Shown: positions 7,235 to 14,203 of the stretch, piece by piece | Position numbering within the stretch: position 1 is the first letter of the stretch | Layout of the letters: each line of letters opens with the position of its first letter | Assembly (NCBI GenBank): GCA_009701885.1 | Contig: WLJH01000025.1 | Location: 1-56,208 of the forward strand | Direction of reading: 5' to 3' | DNA from: Actinomycetota bacterium | Lineage (GTDB): Bacteria > Actinomycetota > Actinomycetes > Propionibacteriales > Nocardioidaceae | Length of the DNA stretch: 56,208 bases | The notes under the pieces: model-generated | The model's input: only the letters and a program-made list of their open reading frames with translations | What the model was told of the DNA's origin: nothing | Database searches by the model: none | Position numbers and translations under genes: made by a program

Positions 7235-8365
7235 GTGCTGAGGCCCTGGCTGCTGAGGTCCTGGCGCCGACGCCACCTCGGCACCGACGCCGACCGCGCG
7301 ACCTTCCGCACGCTGCACACCGCGGCCCTGGCGAGCCCCGCGCTGCGGGCCGGCCTGACCCGTGACAGCGCCGAGCGGGCGGTCCGCCACCTGCGCACGC
7401 TGCTGGGCACCCCCGCGGTCGCCCTCACCGACACCGCCGGGCTTCTGGCGTGGGACGGCGCCGGCCAGCACCACGCCGACCGGGTGCCCGACCTGGTCCA
7501 GCAGACCCTGGAGCGCACCGGCACCCGGGCCTTCGGCCGCGAGGACCTGCACTGCGGGGAGTCCGGCTGCCCGGCCCGGACCGCGGTGGTCAGCCCGCTC
7601 TTCGTCGAGGACCGCGTGGTCGGCACGCTGCAGGCCTTCGCCACGGTCTCGACCGCGGGCCTGGCCCGCGCGACCGAGGAGGTCGCCCAGTGGGTCTCGG
7701 GCCAGCTGGAGCTGGCCGAGCTCGACGACTCCCGGACCCGGCTGATGGAGGCGGAGGTGCGCGCGCTGCGGGCCCAGATCAGCCCGCACTTCGTCTACAA
7801 CTCGCTGGGCGCGATCGCCAGCTTCGTGCGCACCGACCCCGACCGGGCGCGCGAGCTGCTGCTGGAGTTCGCCGACTTCACCCGCTACTCCTTCCGCCGC
7901 CACGGCGACTTCACGACCCTGGCCGAGGAGCTGCGCTCGGTCGAGCGCTACCTGCTGCTCGAGCAGGCGCGCTTCGGCGACCGGCTGCGGGTGACGCTCT
8001 CGATCGCGCCGGAGGTGCTGCCGGTGGCGGTGCCCTTCCTGTGCATCCAGCCGCTGGTGGAGAACGCCGTGCGCCACGGCCTGGAGTCGGTCGAGGGCGG
8101 CGGGCACATCCGGATCACCGCGCGCGACCAGGACCAGGAGTGCCTGATCGAGGTCGAGGACGACGGGGTCGGCGAGGAGCCGGAGCACGTGCGCCGAGTG
8201 CTGGCCGGCGACCGGTCGGTCGACTCCATCGGCCTCGGCAACGTCGACGGACGGCTGCGCGCGGTCTACGGCGACGAGTACGGTCTGGTCGTCGAGACGG
8301 CTCCCGGGGCCGGCACGAAGGTCGTCGTCCGGGTCCCGAAGTTCCACCCGGGGGTGCACGCCTGA
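7235..8365 (+). CDS. LytS/YehU-type sensor histidine kinase with GAF domain
   Basis: This 376-residue cytosolic kinase has a GAF-like sensor at about 45-160. The His_kinase core follows with QISPHFVYNSLGAI (phospho-acceptor H185), then HATPase_c with the N-box LVENAVRHG (274-282) and the G-box IGLGNVDGRL. There is no membrane segment, unlike classical LytS. The sensor has a Cys pair C107/C112 (HCGESGCP) that could bind a metal or sense redox. It is followed by a LytTR regulator, a DUF485-like protein and a monocarboxylate-type symporter. By analogy with BtsSR/YpdAB systems, it probably senses a carboxylate or carbon state and controls that uptake system. The start is a GTG at 7235; no strong ribosome-binding site is seen. 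Confidence 0.88.
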   Translation: MLRPWLLRSWRRRHLGTDADRATFRTLHTAALASPALRAGLTRDSAERAVRHLRTLLGTPAVALTDTAGLLAWDGAGQHHADRVPDLVQQTLERTGTRAFGREDLHCGESGCPARTAVVSPLFVEDRVVGTLQAFATVSTAGLARATEEVAQWVSGQLELAELDDSRTRLMEAEVRALRAQISPHFVYNSLGAIASFVRTDPDRARELLLEFADFTRYSFRRHGDFTTLAEELRSVERYLLLEQARFGDRLRVTLSIAPEVLPVAVPFLCIQPLVENAVRHGLESVEGGGHIRITARDQDQECLIEVEDDGVGEEPEHVRRVLAGDRSVDSIGLGNVDGRLRAVYGDEYGLVVETAPGAGTKVVVRVPKFHPGVHA

Positions 8366-8366
8366 T

Positions 8367-8401
8367 GGTCGAGCAGCGAGTGAGCGCCCGAGCAGGTGAA
8401 C
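8367..8401. repeat. dispersed repeat family A copy between kinase and regulator
   Basis: GGTCGAGCAGCGAGTGAGCG and the following 15 bp are a reverse-orientation copy of the family seen at 17001-17039 and 39389-39425. It fills the whole gap between the kinase stop and the regulator start. Confidence 0.6.
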
Positions 8402-8402
8402 G

Positions 8403-9128
8403 GTGAGCGCGGCCGCCCTCACCGTGCTCGTCGTCGACGACGAGCAGCCGGCCGTCGAGGAGCTGGTGTGGTTGCTGCGCCGCGACGCCCGTGTCGGCGA
8501 GGTGCTCTCGTGCACGGCCGCGACCGAGGCCCTGCGGATCCTCCAGGAGCGCGAGGTCGACGCGCTGTTCCTCGACATCTCCATGCCCGGCCTGAGCGGC
8601 CTCGAGCTCGCCCAGGTGCTGAGCCGCTTCAAGCAGCCACCTCGCATCGTCTTCGTGACCGCCCACGAGGCGCACGCCGTGGAGGCCTTCGAGCTGCAGG
8701 CGGTCGACTACGTCCTCAAGCCGGTGCGCGCCGAGCGGCTCGCCGAGGCCGTACGCCGGGTCGGCGGCGCCCCTGCGGAGCCGACCGCAGGGCGCGACCT
8801 GCAGATCCCCGTCGAGCTCGGCGGGGTGACCCGCTTCGTCAGCCGCGCCGACATCACCCACGTCGAGGCGCAGGGCGACTACGCCCGGCTGCACACCGGC
8901 GAGGGCTCGCACCTGGTCCGCACCCCGCTCTCGACCCTGGAGGAGGAGTGGGGCCCGGCCGGCTTCGTCCGGATCCACCGCTCCCTGCTCGTCGCGCTCC
9001 CGCACGTCACCGAGGTCCGGATGGACTCCGGCCGCTGCTCGGTGGTGGTCCGCGGCGGCGCCGAGCTCGTCGTCAGCCGCCGCCACACCCGCGAGCTGCG
9101 CGAGCTGCTGCTCACCCGGGGCACCTGA
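8403..9128 (+). CDS. LytTR-family response regulator
   Basis: This 241-residue protein has a receiver domain (residues 5-120) with the acidic pair D12/D13, phospho-acceptor D58 in LFLDISMPG, and the conserved VLKP lysine near 107. A LytTR DNA-binding domain (about 135-238) carries IPVELGGVTRFV, HVEAQGDYARLHT and FVRIHRSLLVAL. LytTR regulators bind direct repeats upstream of target genes. Its partner is the kinase just upstream. The likely target is the DUF485-like/symporter pair that starts 3 bp after its stop, or the second symporter operon at 22.4 kb. The start is a GTG at 8403. Confidence 0.9.
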   Translation: MSAAALTVLVVDDEQPAVEELVWLLRRDARVGEVLSCTAATEALRILQEREVDALFLDISMPGLSGLELAQVLSRFKQPPRIVFVTAHEAHAVEAFELQAVDYVLKPVRAERLAEAVRRVGGAPAEPTAGRDLQIPVELGGVTRFVSRADITHVEAQGDYARLHTGEGSHLVRTPLSTLEEEWGPAGFVRIHRSLLVALPHVTEVRMDSGRCSVVVRGGAELVVSRRHTRELRELLLTRGT

Positions 9129-9131
9129 GCC

Positions 9132-9506
9132 GTGGCCGACCCCGGGCCACGGCCGCGCGTCCGCGTCACCGGCCCGCCGCGGCGCCGCCCGCCGGTGGCC
9201 CGCGCGGGCGAGGTCGACCAGGACACCCGCCTCGGGGGCCTGTACGTCGGCAGCCTGTTGCGCGAGCAGCTCTGGCTCGCCGTGCGGACGCTCACGGTGC
9301 TCGTGCTGGTGGTGGGGTCGCTGCCGCTCGTGCTGCACCTGGCTCCCGACCTGGCGGCGCTGCGGGTCGGCCCGTTCCCGGTGGCCTGGCTGGTGCTCGG
9401 CGGGGCGACGTACCCCGTCCTGGTGCTGCTGGCGTGGCGCTACGTGCGGCGCGCCGAGCGCAACGAGGCGGCGTTCGCGGAGCTGATGGACGAGGTCGAG
9501 CGATGA
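9132..9506 (+). CDS. small membrane protein, DUF485-like accessory of a symporter
   Basis: This 124-residue protein has a basic, Pro-rich N-terminus (RPRVRVTGPPRRRPP), then helices at about 48-70 and 80-102, and a charged C-terminal end. The two-helix layout, size and position directly before a sodium:solute symporter match the DUF485 partners of ActP-type transporters, although the sequence is diverged from the 118-residue copy at 22.4 kb. Its stop overlaps the symporter start (ATGA at 9503-9506), so the two are made together. Its exact function is not established. Confidence 0.65.
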   Translation: MADPGPRPRVRVTGPPRRRPPVARAGEVDQDTRLGGLYVGSLLREQLWLAVRTLTVLVLVVGSLPLVLHLAPDLAALRVGPFPVAWLVLGGATYPVLVLLAWRYVRRAERNEAAFAELMDEVER

Positions 9507-11038
9507 CGACCGGCCTGCCGGGGACCGGCGCCGCCGCGGGGATCGTGGCGATCGTGCTGGTCACCGTCGCGACGCTGGCGCTGGGCGCCTACGGGCTGCG
9601 GCTCTCGCGCACCACCAGCGACTTCATGGTCGCCTCGCGCGCGGTGGGGCCGCGGATGAACGCGGCCGCGGTGAGCGGGGAGTACCTCTCGGCCGCGTCC
9701 TTCCTGGGCGCGGCCGGGCTGCTGCTGGCCTTCGGCGCCGAGATGCTGTGGTACCCGGTCGGCTGGACCGCGGGCTACCTCGTCCTCCTCGTCCTGGTCG
9801 CCGCACCGCTGCGCCGCTCGGGCGCCTACACGCTGCCGGACTTCGCCGAGGCCCGGCTCGGCTCGCGCGCCGTCCGCCGCACCTGCGCGCTGCTCGTGGT
9901 GGCGATCGGCTGGCTCTACCTGCTGCCGCAGTTCCAGGGCGCGGGCATCACGCTGGCCAGCGCGGTCGGCGGACCGGGGTGGCTGGGCCCGGTCGTCGTC
10001 GCGGTCGTGGTGCTGGTCAACGTCACCGCCGGCGGCATGCGCTCGATCACCCTGGTGCAGGCCTTCCAGTACTGGCTGAAGCTCACCGCCCTCCTCGTCC
10101 CCGCCGCCGTGCTGCTCGTGGTGTGGTGGGGCGACGGGCGCCCCGGTGACCCGGCGTCGACCGCCGACACCACGGCCTGGTCGGTGCCGCTCGCCGACGG
10201 GGGCGCCCAGGGGCTCTACCTCACCTACTCCCTCATCGCCGCGACCTTCCTCGGCACGATGGGGCTGCCGCACGTGGTCGTCCGCTTCTACACCAACCCC
10301 GACGGCCGCGCGGCCCGCCGCACGACGCTGCTCGTGCTGGTCCTGCTCGGCGTCTTCTACCTCCTGCCCCCGGTGTACGCCGGGCTGGCGCGGGTCTACG
10401 CACCCGGGCTCGCGGACTCCGGCTCCGACGGGCTGGTGCTGGAGCTGCCGGGGCTGGTCGTGCCGGGGCTCGGCGGCGACGTGCTCACCGGGATGATCGT
10501 GGGGGGTGCCTTCGCGGCGTTCCTCTCCACCTCCTCGGGACTGGCGATCGCCGTCGCGGGGGTGCTGTCGCAGGACGTCTTCACCCGCCCCTTCCGCGGC
10601 ACCCGGCTGTCGGGGGTCGCCGGCTTCCGCGCCGGGGCGGTCGTCGCGGTGGTGATGCCGGCCGGGGTCGCGCTCACCGGCTCGGGCGCAGGCGTCGCCA
10701 CGACGGTGGGGCTCGCCTTCGCGGTCGCTGCCTCGACCTTCTGCCCCCTGCTGGTGCTGGGGATCTGGTGGCGCGGCCTCACCCCCGCCGGGGCGATCTC
10801 GGGCCTGCTCGCGGGCGGGGTCGGGTCCAGCGCGGCCGCCCTCGTGACGCTCTACACCCCGGCCTCCGACGGCTGGTCCGACGTGCTGCTGCGCCAGCCG
10901 GCCGCCTGGTCGGCCCCCCTCGCGATGCTCGTCATGGTCGGGGTCTCCCTCGCCACCCGGCGTACGGTCCCCGCGCACACCAACCGCCTCATGGTCCGCC
11001 TCCACACCCCGGAGGCCGTCGTGCTCGACCGCGGCTGA
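9503..11038 (+). CDS. sodium:solute symporter, ActP/monocarboxylate type
   Basis: This 511-residue membrane protein of the SSS family has about 13 helices and the family landmarks SGEYLSAASFLGAAGLL, GGMRSITLVQAFQYWLK, FLGTMGLPHVVVRFYTNPD and FAAFLSTSSGLAIAVAGVLS. The GLPH-RFYT segment is typical of the acetate/monocarboxylate branch (ActP, MctC), and the second copy at 22764 shares it. It would import a short carboxylate with sodium or protons. It is linked to a LytS/LytTR pair, while the other copy sits beside acs. The two transporters may therefore serve different substrates (for example pyruvate or propionate here, acetate there), which is inference. Confidence 0.88.
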   Translation: MTTGLPGTGAAAGIVAIVLVTVATLALGAYGLRLSRTTSDFMVASRAVGPRMNAAAVSGEYLSAASFLGAAGLLLAFGAEMLWYPVGWTAGYLVLLVLVAAPLRRSGAYTLPDFAEARLGSRAVRRTCALLVVAIGWLYLLPQFQGAGITLASAVGGPGWLGPVVVAVVVLVNVTAGGMRSITLVQAFQYWLKLTALLVPAAVLLVVWWGDGRPGDPASTADTTAWSVPLADGGAQGLYLTYSLIAATFLGTMGLPHVVVRFYTNPDGRAARRTTLLVLVLLGVFYLLPPVYAGLARVYAPGLADSGSDGLVLELPGLVVPGLGGDVLTGMIVGGAFAAFLSTSSGLAIAVAGVLSQDVFTRPFRGTRLSGVAGFRAGAVVAVVMPAGVALTGSGAGVATTVGLAFAVAASTFCPLLVLGIWWRGLTPAGAISGLLAGGVGSSAAALVTLYTPASDGWSDVLLRQPAAWSAPLAMLVMVGVSLATRRTVPAHTNRLMVRLHTPEAVVLDRG

Positions 11039-11108
11039 TGGCCCGTTCGGCCTCACCCGGGAGGACGCCAGTCGGTCGGTTCGGCGTCCAGGTGGTCCGG
11101 TCGTCCTT

Positions 11109-11114
11109 TACCTT
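11109..11114 (+). promoter_or_regulatory. -10 box of a leaderless gene
   Basis: TACCTT lies 6 nt before the GTG at 11121, in an unusually AT-rich patch (CTTTACCTTTCTC). Confidence 0.5.
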
Positions 11115-11120
11115 TCTCTC

Positions 11121-11861
11121 GTGCTCGGACCTCTCGGAACCGCCCTGACCGCCGTCGCCGCCTCCCTCCTGGGGGCCGGCCTGCTGGTCCCGGCCTCGGC
11201 GGCCACGACCGAGGAGCCGGACACCGTGCCGCCGCAGGTGCGGCTCGACCCGTGCCCGGAGGTCCCGCTCGGCGAGGCCTGCTCGCGGCGTGAGGTGGCG
11301 GCGGTCTGGCAGGAGCGGGTCGACCCCGCAGAGGGACTGGCCGTCGCCGGCGTGCGCGTCGGGGACACGGTGCTGAGCGAGCGGGTCTACGACGACGGGA
11401 CCGGCTTCACGCCGTACGGCTACTGGCTGCCGCCGCAGAACGACGTGGTGAGCGACTACGACTACGTCACCGAGACCTGGCTGCAAGGGCCGGGGCGGTA
11501 CGAGCTCACCTTCTACGCCCGCGACCTGGCGGGGAACGAGGCCACCCTCACCCGAGCCGTCCAGGGCCCCGACGTGCCCGACCGTCCTCACCACTTCCGG
11601 GTCGGGCAGGGCCGCCGCTTCGCGCAGGTCACCTGGTGGGTCGACGCGCGCGGCTCCGGCATCAGCCACCACGTGGTGCAGCTCAAGGGTCAGGAGCCGT
11701 TCGAGGAACGGACCAGCCAGATCGCCCCGAGCTACGGACTGCAGCCGGGTGGGACCGTCGTGCCGGTGCGTCCCGGCCGCAACGTGGTCCGGGTCCGCTC
11801 AGTCAACCTCGTCGGCGAGAGCGCCCCCGGCCGCTTCGTCTTCCGCGTCCCCCGCCGCTGA
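11121..11861 (+). CDS. secreted protein with Fn3-like C-terminus, unknown function
   Basis: This 246-residue protein begins with a signal peptide (hydrophobic core about 6-24, likely cleavage after PASA near residue 28). The mature part has a Cys pair (PCPEVPLGEAC) and two beta-sandwich-like stretches. The last 90 residues (PDRPHHFRVGQG to NLVGESAPGRFVFRVP) resemble a fibronectin type III module: a W-containing strand, then YGLQPGGT, then a closing FRV strand. I do not recognise a catalytic motif. It is probably an exported binding or surface protein. It stands alone, converging on the nitrite operon. Confidence 0.6.
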   Translation: MLGPLGTALTAVAASLLGAGLLVPASAATTEEPDTVPPQVRLDPCPEVPLGEACSRREVAAVWQERVDPAEGLAVAGVRVGDTVLSERVYDDGTGFTPYGYWLPPQNDVVSDYDYVTETWLQGPGRYELTFYARDLAGNEATLTRAVQGPDVPDRPHHFRVGQGRRFAQVTWWVDARGSGISHHVVQLKGQEPFEERTSQIAPSYGLQPGGTVVPVRPGRNVVRVRSVNLVGESAPGRFVFRVPRR

Positions 11862-11885
11862 CCACAGCCCTCGCCCTCGGCCCGT

Positions 11886-11933
11886 GGACGTCATGCGGAC
11901 GGGACGTCCTCCTGCACGCGGCGTATGACGTCC
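11886..11933. terminator. hairpin between convergent genes
   Basis: GGACGTCATGCG (11886-11897) pairs with CGTATGACGTCC (11922-11933) with one wobble pair. It lies between the stops of the secreted-protein gene and the chelatase gene and could end transcription from both sides. Confidence 0.5.
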
Positions 11934-11943
11934 CGACGACTCC

Positions 11944-12672
11944 TCAGGCGGTGGCAGCCACCCCGGCGACGAGCGAGCGGTAACGGTCGGCGACCAGGTC
12001 GATCACGAGCGGGTGCGGGCCGATGACGTCGGCGTACGGGTGGCCGAGCTCGTCGCACAGCTCGAAGAGCCGGCGGGAGAAGAGCCCCGGCGAGAGCAGG
12101 TACGGCGACACCGCGTCGCCCGGGCGCAGGACCGCCTCCGGCCGCGGGCCGAGGCCGGTGAGCGTGGCGGTGCGGACCCGGCTGCCCCACTGGTCGGCGA
12201 GCAGGTGGGAGGCGGCGCGCAGGTCACGCCAGGCCTTGGGGTCGGTGGAGCCGGTGGCGACGAGGACCAGCGGGGTGCCGGGCTCGATCCCGGCGGCCTC
12301 CAGCCGGGCGACCTGGGCGGCGGCGAGCAGCGGGTCGGGGCCGAGCGGGCGGCCGAGCACGACCGGCGCGTGCGCCGGGGCCCCCGCGCACGCGGCCGGC
12401 AGGTCGGTGCGCACGTGGTAGCCGGTCGACAACAGGAGCGGCACCACCGCAGCCGGTCGGTCCAACCCGCGCACGACGTCCTCGAGGAGCGGCTCGCTCA
12501 GCTCGACGTACGCCGCCGTCGACTCGACCCCGAGCGCGATGCCGGCCCCGCGGGTGATCTGGCGGGCGATCTCGTTGCCGCCGGCGCGGCGGGTGCCGTG
12601 CGCGACCGTCACGAGGGCGGCGGCGGTGCCCGCGGGCTGCCCGGGGTGTCTGGCGAGGCTCACGACCCTCAC
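11944..12672 (-). CDS. sirohydrochlorin chelatase, CbiX/SirB family
   Basis: This 242-residue two-domain CbiX-type protein inserts iron (or cobalt) into sirohydrochlorin. The active-site His is in VTVAHGTR (H25), and the second half has GYHVRTDLP and a repeated fold with LVLVATGSTDPKA. Siroheme is the cofactor of the nitrite reductase encoded upstream in the same operon, so the product likely supplies Fe-siroheme to NirB. The GTG at 12670-12672 overlaps the stop of the regulator gene (GTGA). The order nirB-nirD-regulator-chelatase makes a self-contained nitrite reduction unit. Confidence 0.88.
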   Translation of the reverse strand: MRVVSLARHPGQPAGTAAALVTVAHGTRRAGGNEIARQITRGAGIALGVESTAAYVELSEPLLEDVVRGLDRPAAVVPLLLSTGYHVRTDLPAACAGAPAHAPVVLGRPLGPDPLLAAAQVARLEAAGIEPGTPLVLVATGSTDPKAWRDLRAASHLLADQWGSRVRTATLTGLGPRPEAVLRPGDAVSPYLLSPGLFSRRLFELCDELGHPYADVIGPHPLVIDLVADRYRSLVAGVAATA

Positions 12673-13790
12673 GATGCCACCGCCAGCCGATAACCCCGCT
12701 TGACGACCGTCTGGACGGACCGCGTGCCGAGCGCCGCGCGCAGCCGCGCGACCGCCATCTCGACGGCGTGCTCGGAGGAGGCGGTGCCCGAGGGCAGCAT
12801 CGCCAGCAGGGCCGGCCGCGGGATGACGTGACCGGGGGCGGCGACCAGTGCCTGCAGCACCGACAGCGGCGCCGGCGACAGCTTCACCTCCACCCCGTCG
12901 AGGAGCACCTGGTCGCCGTGCAGGAGCAGCTGGTGCCCACCCACCAGGTCGACGCTCAGACCCGAGCGCCGCGAGGGCAGCTCGGTCTCCATCAGCCTGA
13001 CCATCGCCCCGAGCCGGGAGCGGTCCGGCGGGTAGATCGTGGGCACGCCCCACATCTCGAAGGCGGCCGCCGTCACGGGTCCCACGCACACCGCGACCAC
13101 GTCGGCCTGGAACGCCGAGACCAGGTCGTCGCGACGACCGACCGCCGCCGCGCAGTCCATCATGGTGGCCACCGCGGGCGCGGAGGTGAAGGTCACCGCG
13201 TCCACCTCGGCCGCAGCGACCCGCTCGACCATCGCGAACATCGGAGCCGGGTCCTCGGCGGAGATCACCCGGTAGACGGTGACGTTCTCGACCTCCGCCC
13301 CCTGCCGGCGCAGCGCGTGGGCCACCATCGACAACGACTGGCCGTGCTCCTGCACCACGATCCGGCGTCCCGTGAGGTCACGGCCGCGCAGGTGGTCGAG
13401 CACGTCCTCGAAGAGCTCCGACTCCGGCGCCCACAGCTCCCGCAGCCCCGCCCGCCGCAGTGCACCGACCGACTTCGGCCCGCGGGCCAGGATCTCGGCG
13501 CCCGACAGGGCCGCGACCAGCGCGCCACGCAGCCCCCAGCCCTCGGCGGCCTCCAACCACGCCCGCATCCCGATGCCGGTCGTGGCGAGGAACATGTCGG
13601 GCGGGTCCGCGACGACCCGCTCGGTGGCCGCCCGCAGCGCCTCCTCGTCGACCCGGTTGGGGTCGAGGGTCAGCGCGGGCGCGTGCTCCACGACCGCACC
13701 GCGCCGCTCGAGCAGGGCGATCTGCTCCTCGGCCTTGCGGGCCGCCGTCACCGCGACCCGGAAACCGGCCAGCGAGTGCGTCGCGGTCAC
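12669..13790 (-). CDS. nnaR: NnaR-like regulator: HemD domain fused to winged helix
   Basis: This 373-residue fusion has residues about 8-265 forming a uroporphyrinogen-III synthase (HemD) fold (GFRVAVTAARKAEEQIALLE, ATTGIGMRAW, VTFTSAPAVATMM). Residues about 280-370 form an OmpR/PhoB-type winged helix (LSVLQALVAAPGHVIPRPAL, SSEHAVEMAVARLRAALG, VVKRGYRLA). Streptomyces NnaR has this architecture and works with GlnR to activate nitrate/nitrite assimilation genes. Position between nirD and the chelatase supports the same role; residual synthase activity toward siroheme cannot be excluded. I chose the GTG at 13790 because GGAGGAG sits 6 nt upstream. The stop overlaps the chelatase start. The shared GTGAGG repeats upstream of nirB and narK are candidate binding sites. 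Confidence 0.8.
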   Translation of the reverse strand: MTATHSLAGFRVAVTAARKAEEQIALLERRGAVVEHAPALTLDPNRVDEEALRAATERVVADPPDMFLATTGIGMRAWLEAAEGWGLRGALVAALSGAEILARGPKSVGALRRAGLRELWAPESELFEDVLDHLRGRDLTGRRIVVQEHGQSLSMVAHALRRQGAEVENVTVYRVISAEDPAPMFAMVERVAAAEVDAVTFTSAPAVATMMDCAAAVGRRDDLVSAFQADVVAVCVGPVTAAAFEMWGVPTIYPPDRSRLGAMVRLMETELPSRRSGLSVDLVGGHQLLLHGDQVLLDGVEVKLSPAPLSVLQALVAAPGHVIPRPALLAMLPSGTASSEHAVEMAVARLRAALGTRSVQTVVKRGYRLAVAS

Positions 13791-13831
13791 GTCGGTCTCC
13801 TCCAGCGCGGGGGCCCCAGGGTCGAGCACGG

Positions 13832-14203
13832 TCAGGTCCTGCGGGGGCCGACCTGCACCACGCCGTCGACGAGGCGCACGGCGTACGTCGGCACCCGCAC
13901 CGCCTCGTCGTCGAGGCACACGCCGTCGCTGAGCCGGTAGGGCTGCTTGTGCAGCGGCGATGCGACAAAGGGTACGCCGCCGCGGGTCCCCACGATCCCG
14001 CGTGCCAGCACCGAGGCGCCGGTCGCCGGGTCGAGGTTGGAGAGGGCGTGCAGCCCGTCGAGGTGGTCGCGGAAGACGGCCACGGCCTCGCCGTGCACCC
14101 ACGCGGCCACGCCGGACTCCCGTGCGATCACCTCGAGGGGGCAGACCGCCACCCACGTGGTCCCAGGGGCGTCCTGGGTCGTCGGCTCCACGGTCACGCT
14201 CAC
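13832..14203 (-). CDS. nirD: nitrite reductase small subunit, Rieske-like
   Basis: This 123-residue NirD-type protein has the Rieske fold, but the cluster Cys/His pairs are not preserved as CxH...CxxH (the region reads ARGIVGTRGGVPFVASPLHK). That is usual for assimilatory NirD, which lacks the iron-sulfur centre. It partners NirB in reducing nitrite to ammonium with NAD(P)H. The GTG start overlaps the nirB stop as GTGA at 14200-14203, indicating coupling and equal synthesis. The stop is 42 bp before the nnaR start. Confidence 0.88.
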   Translation of the reverse strand: MSVTVEPTTQDAPGTTWVAVCPLEVIARESGVAAWVHGEAVAVFRDHLDGLHALSNLDPATGASVLARGIVGTRGGVPFVASPLHKQPYRLSDGVCLDDEAVRVPTYAVRLVDGVVQVGPRRT

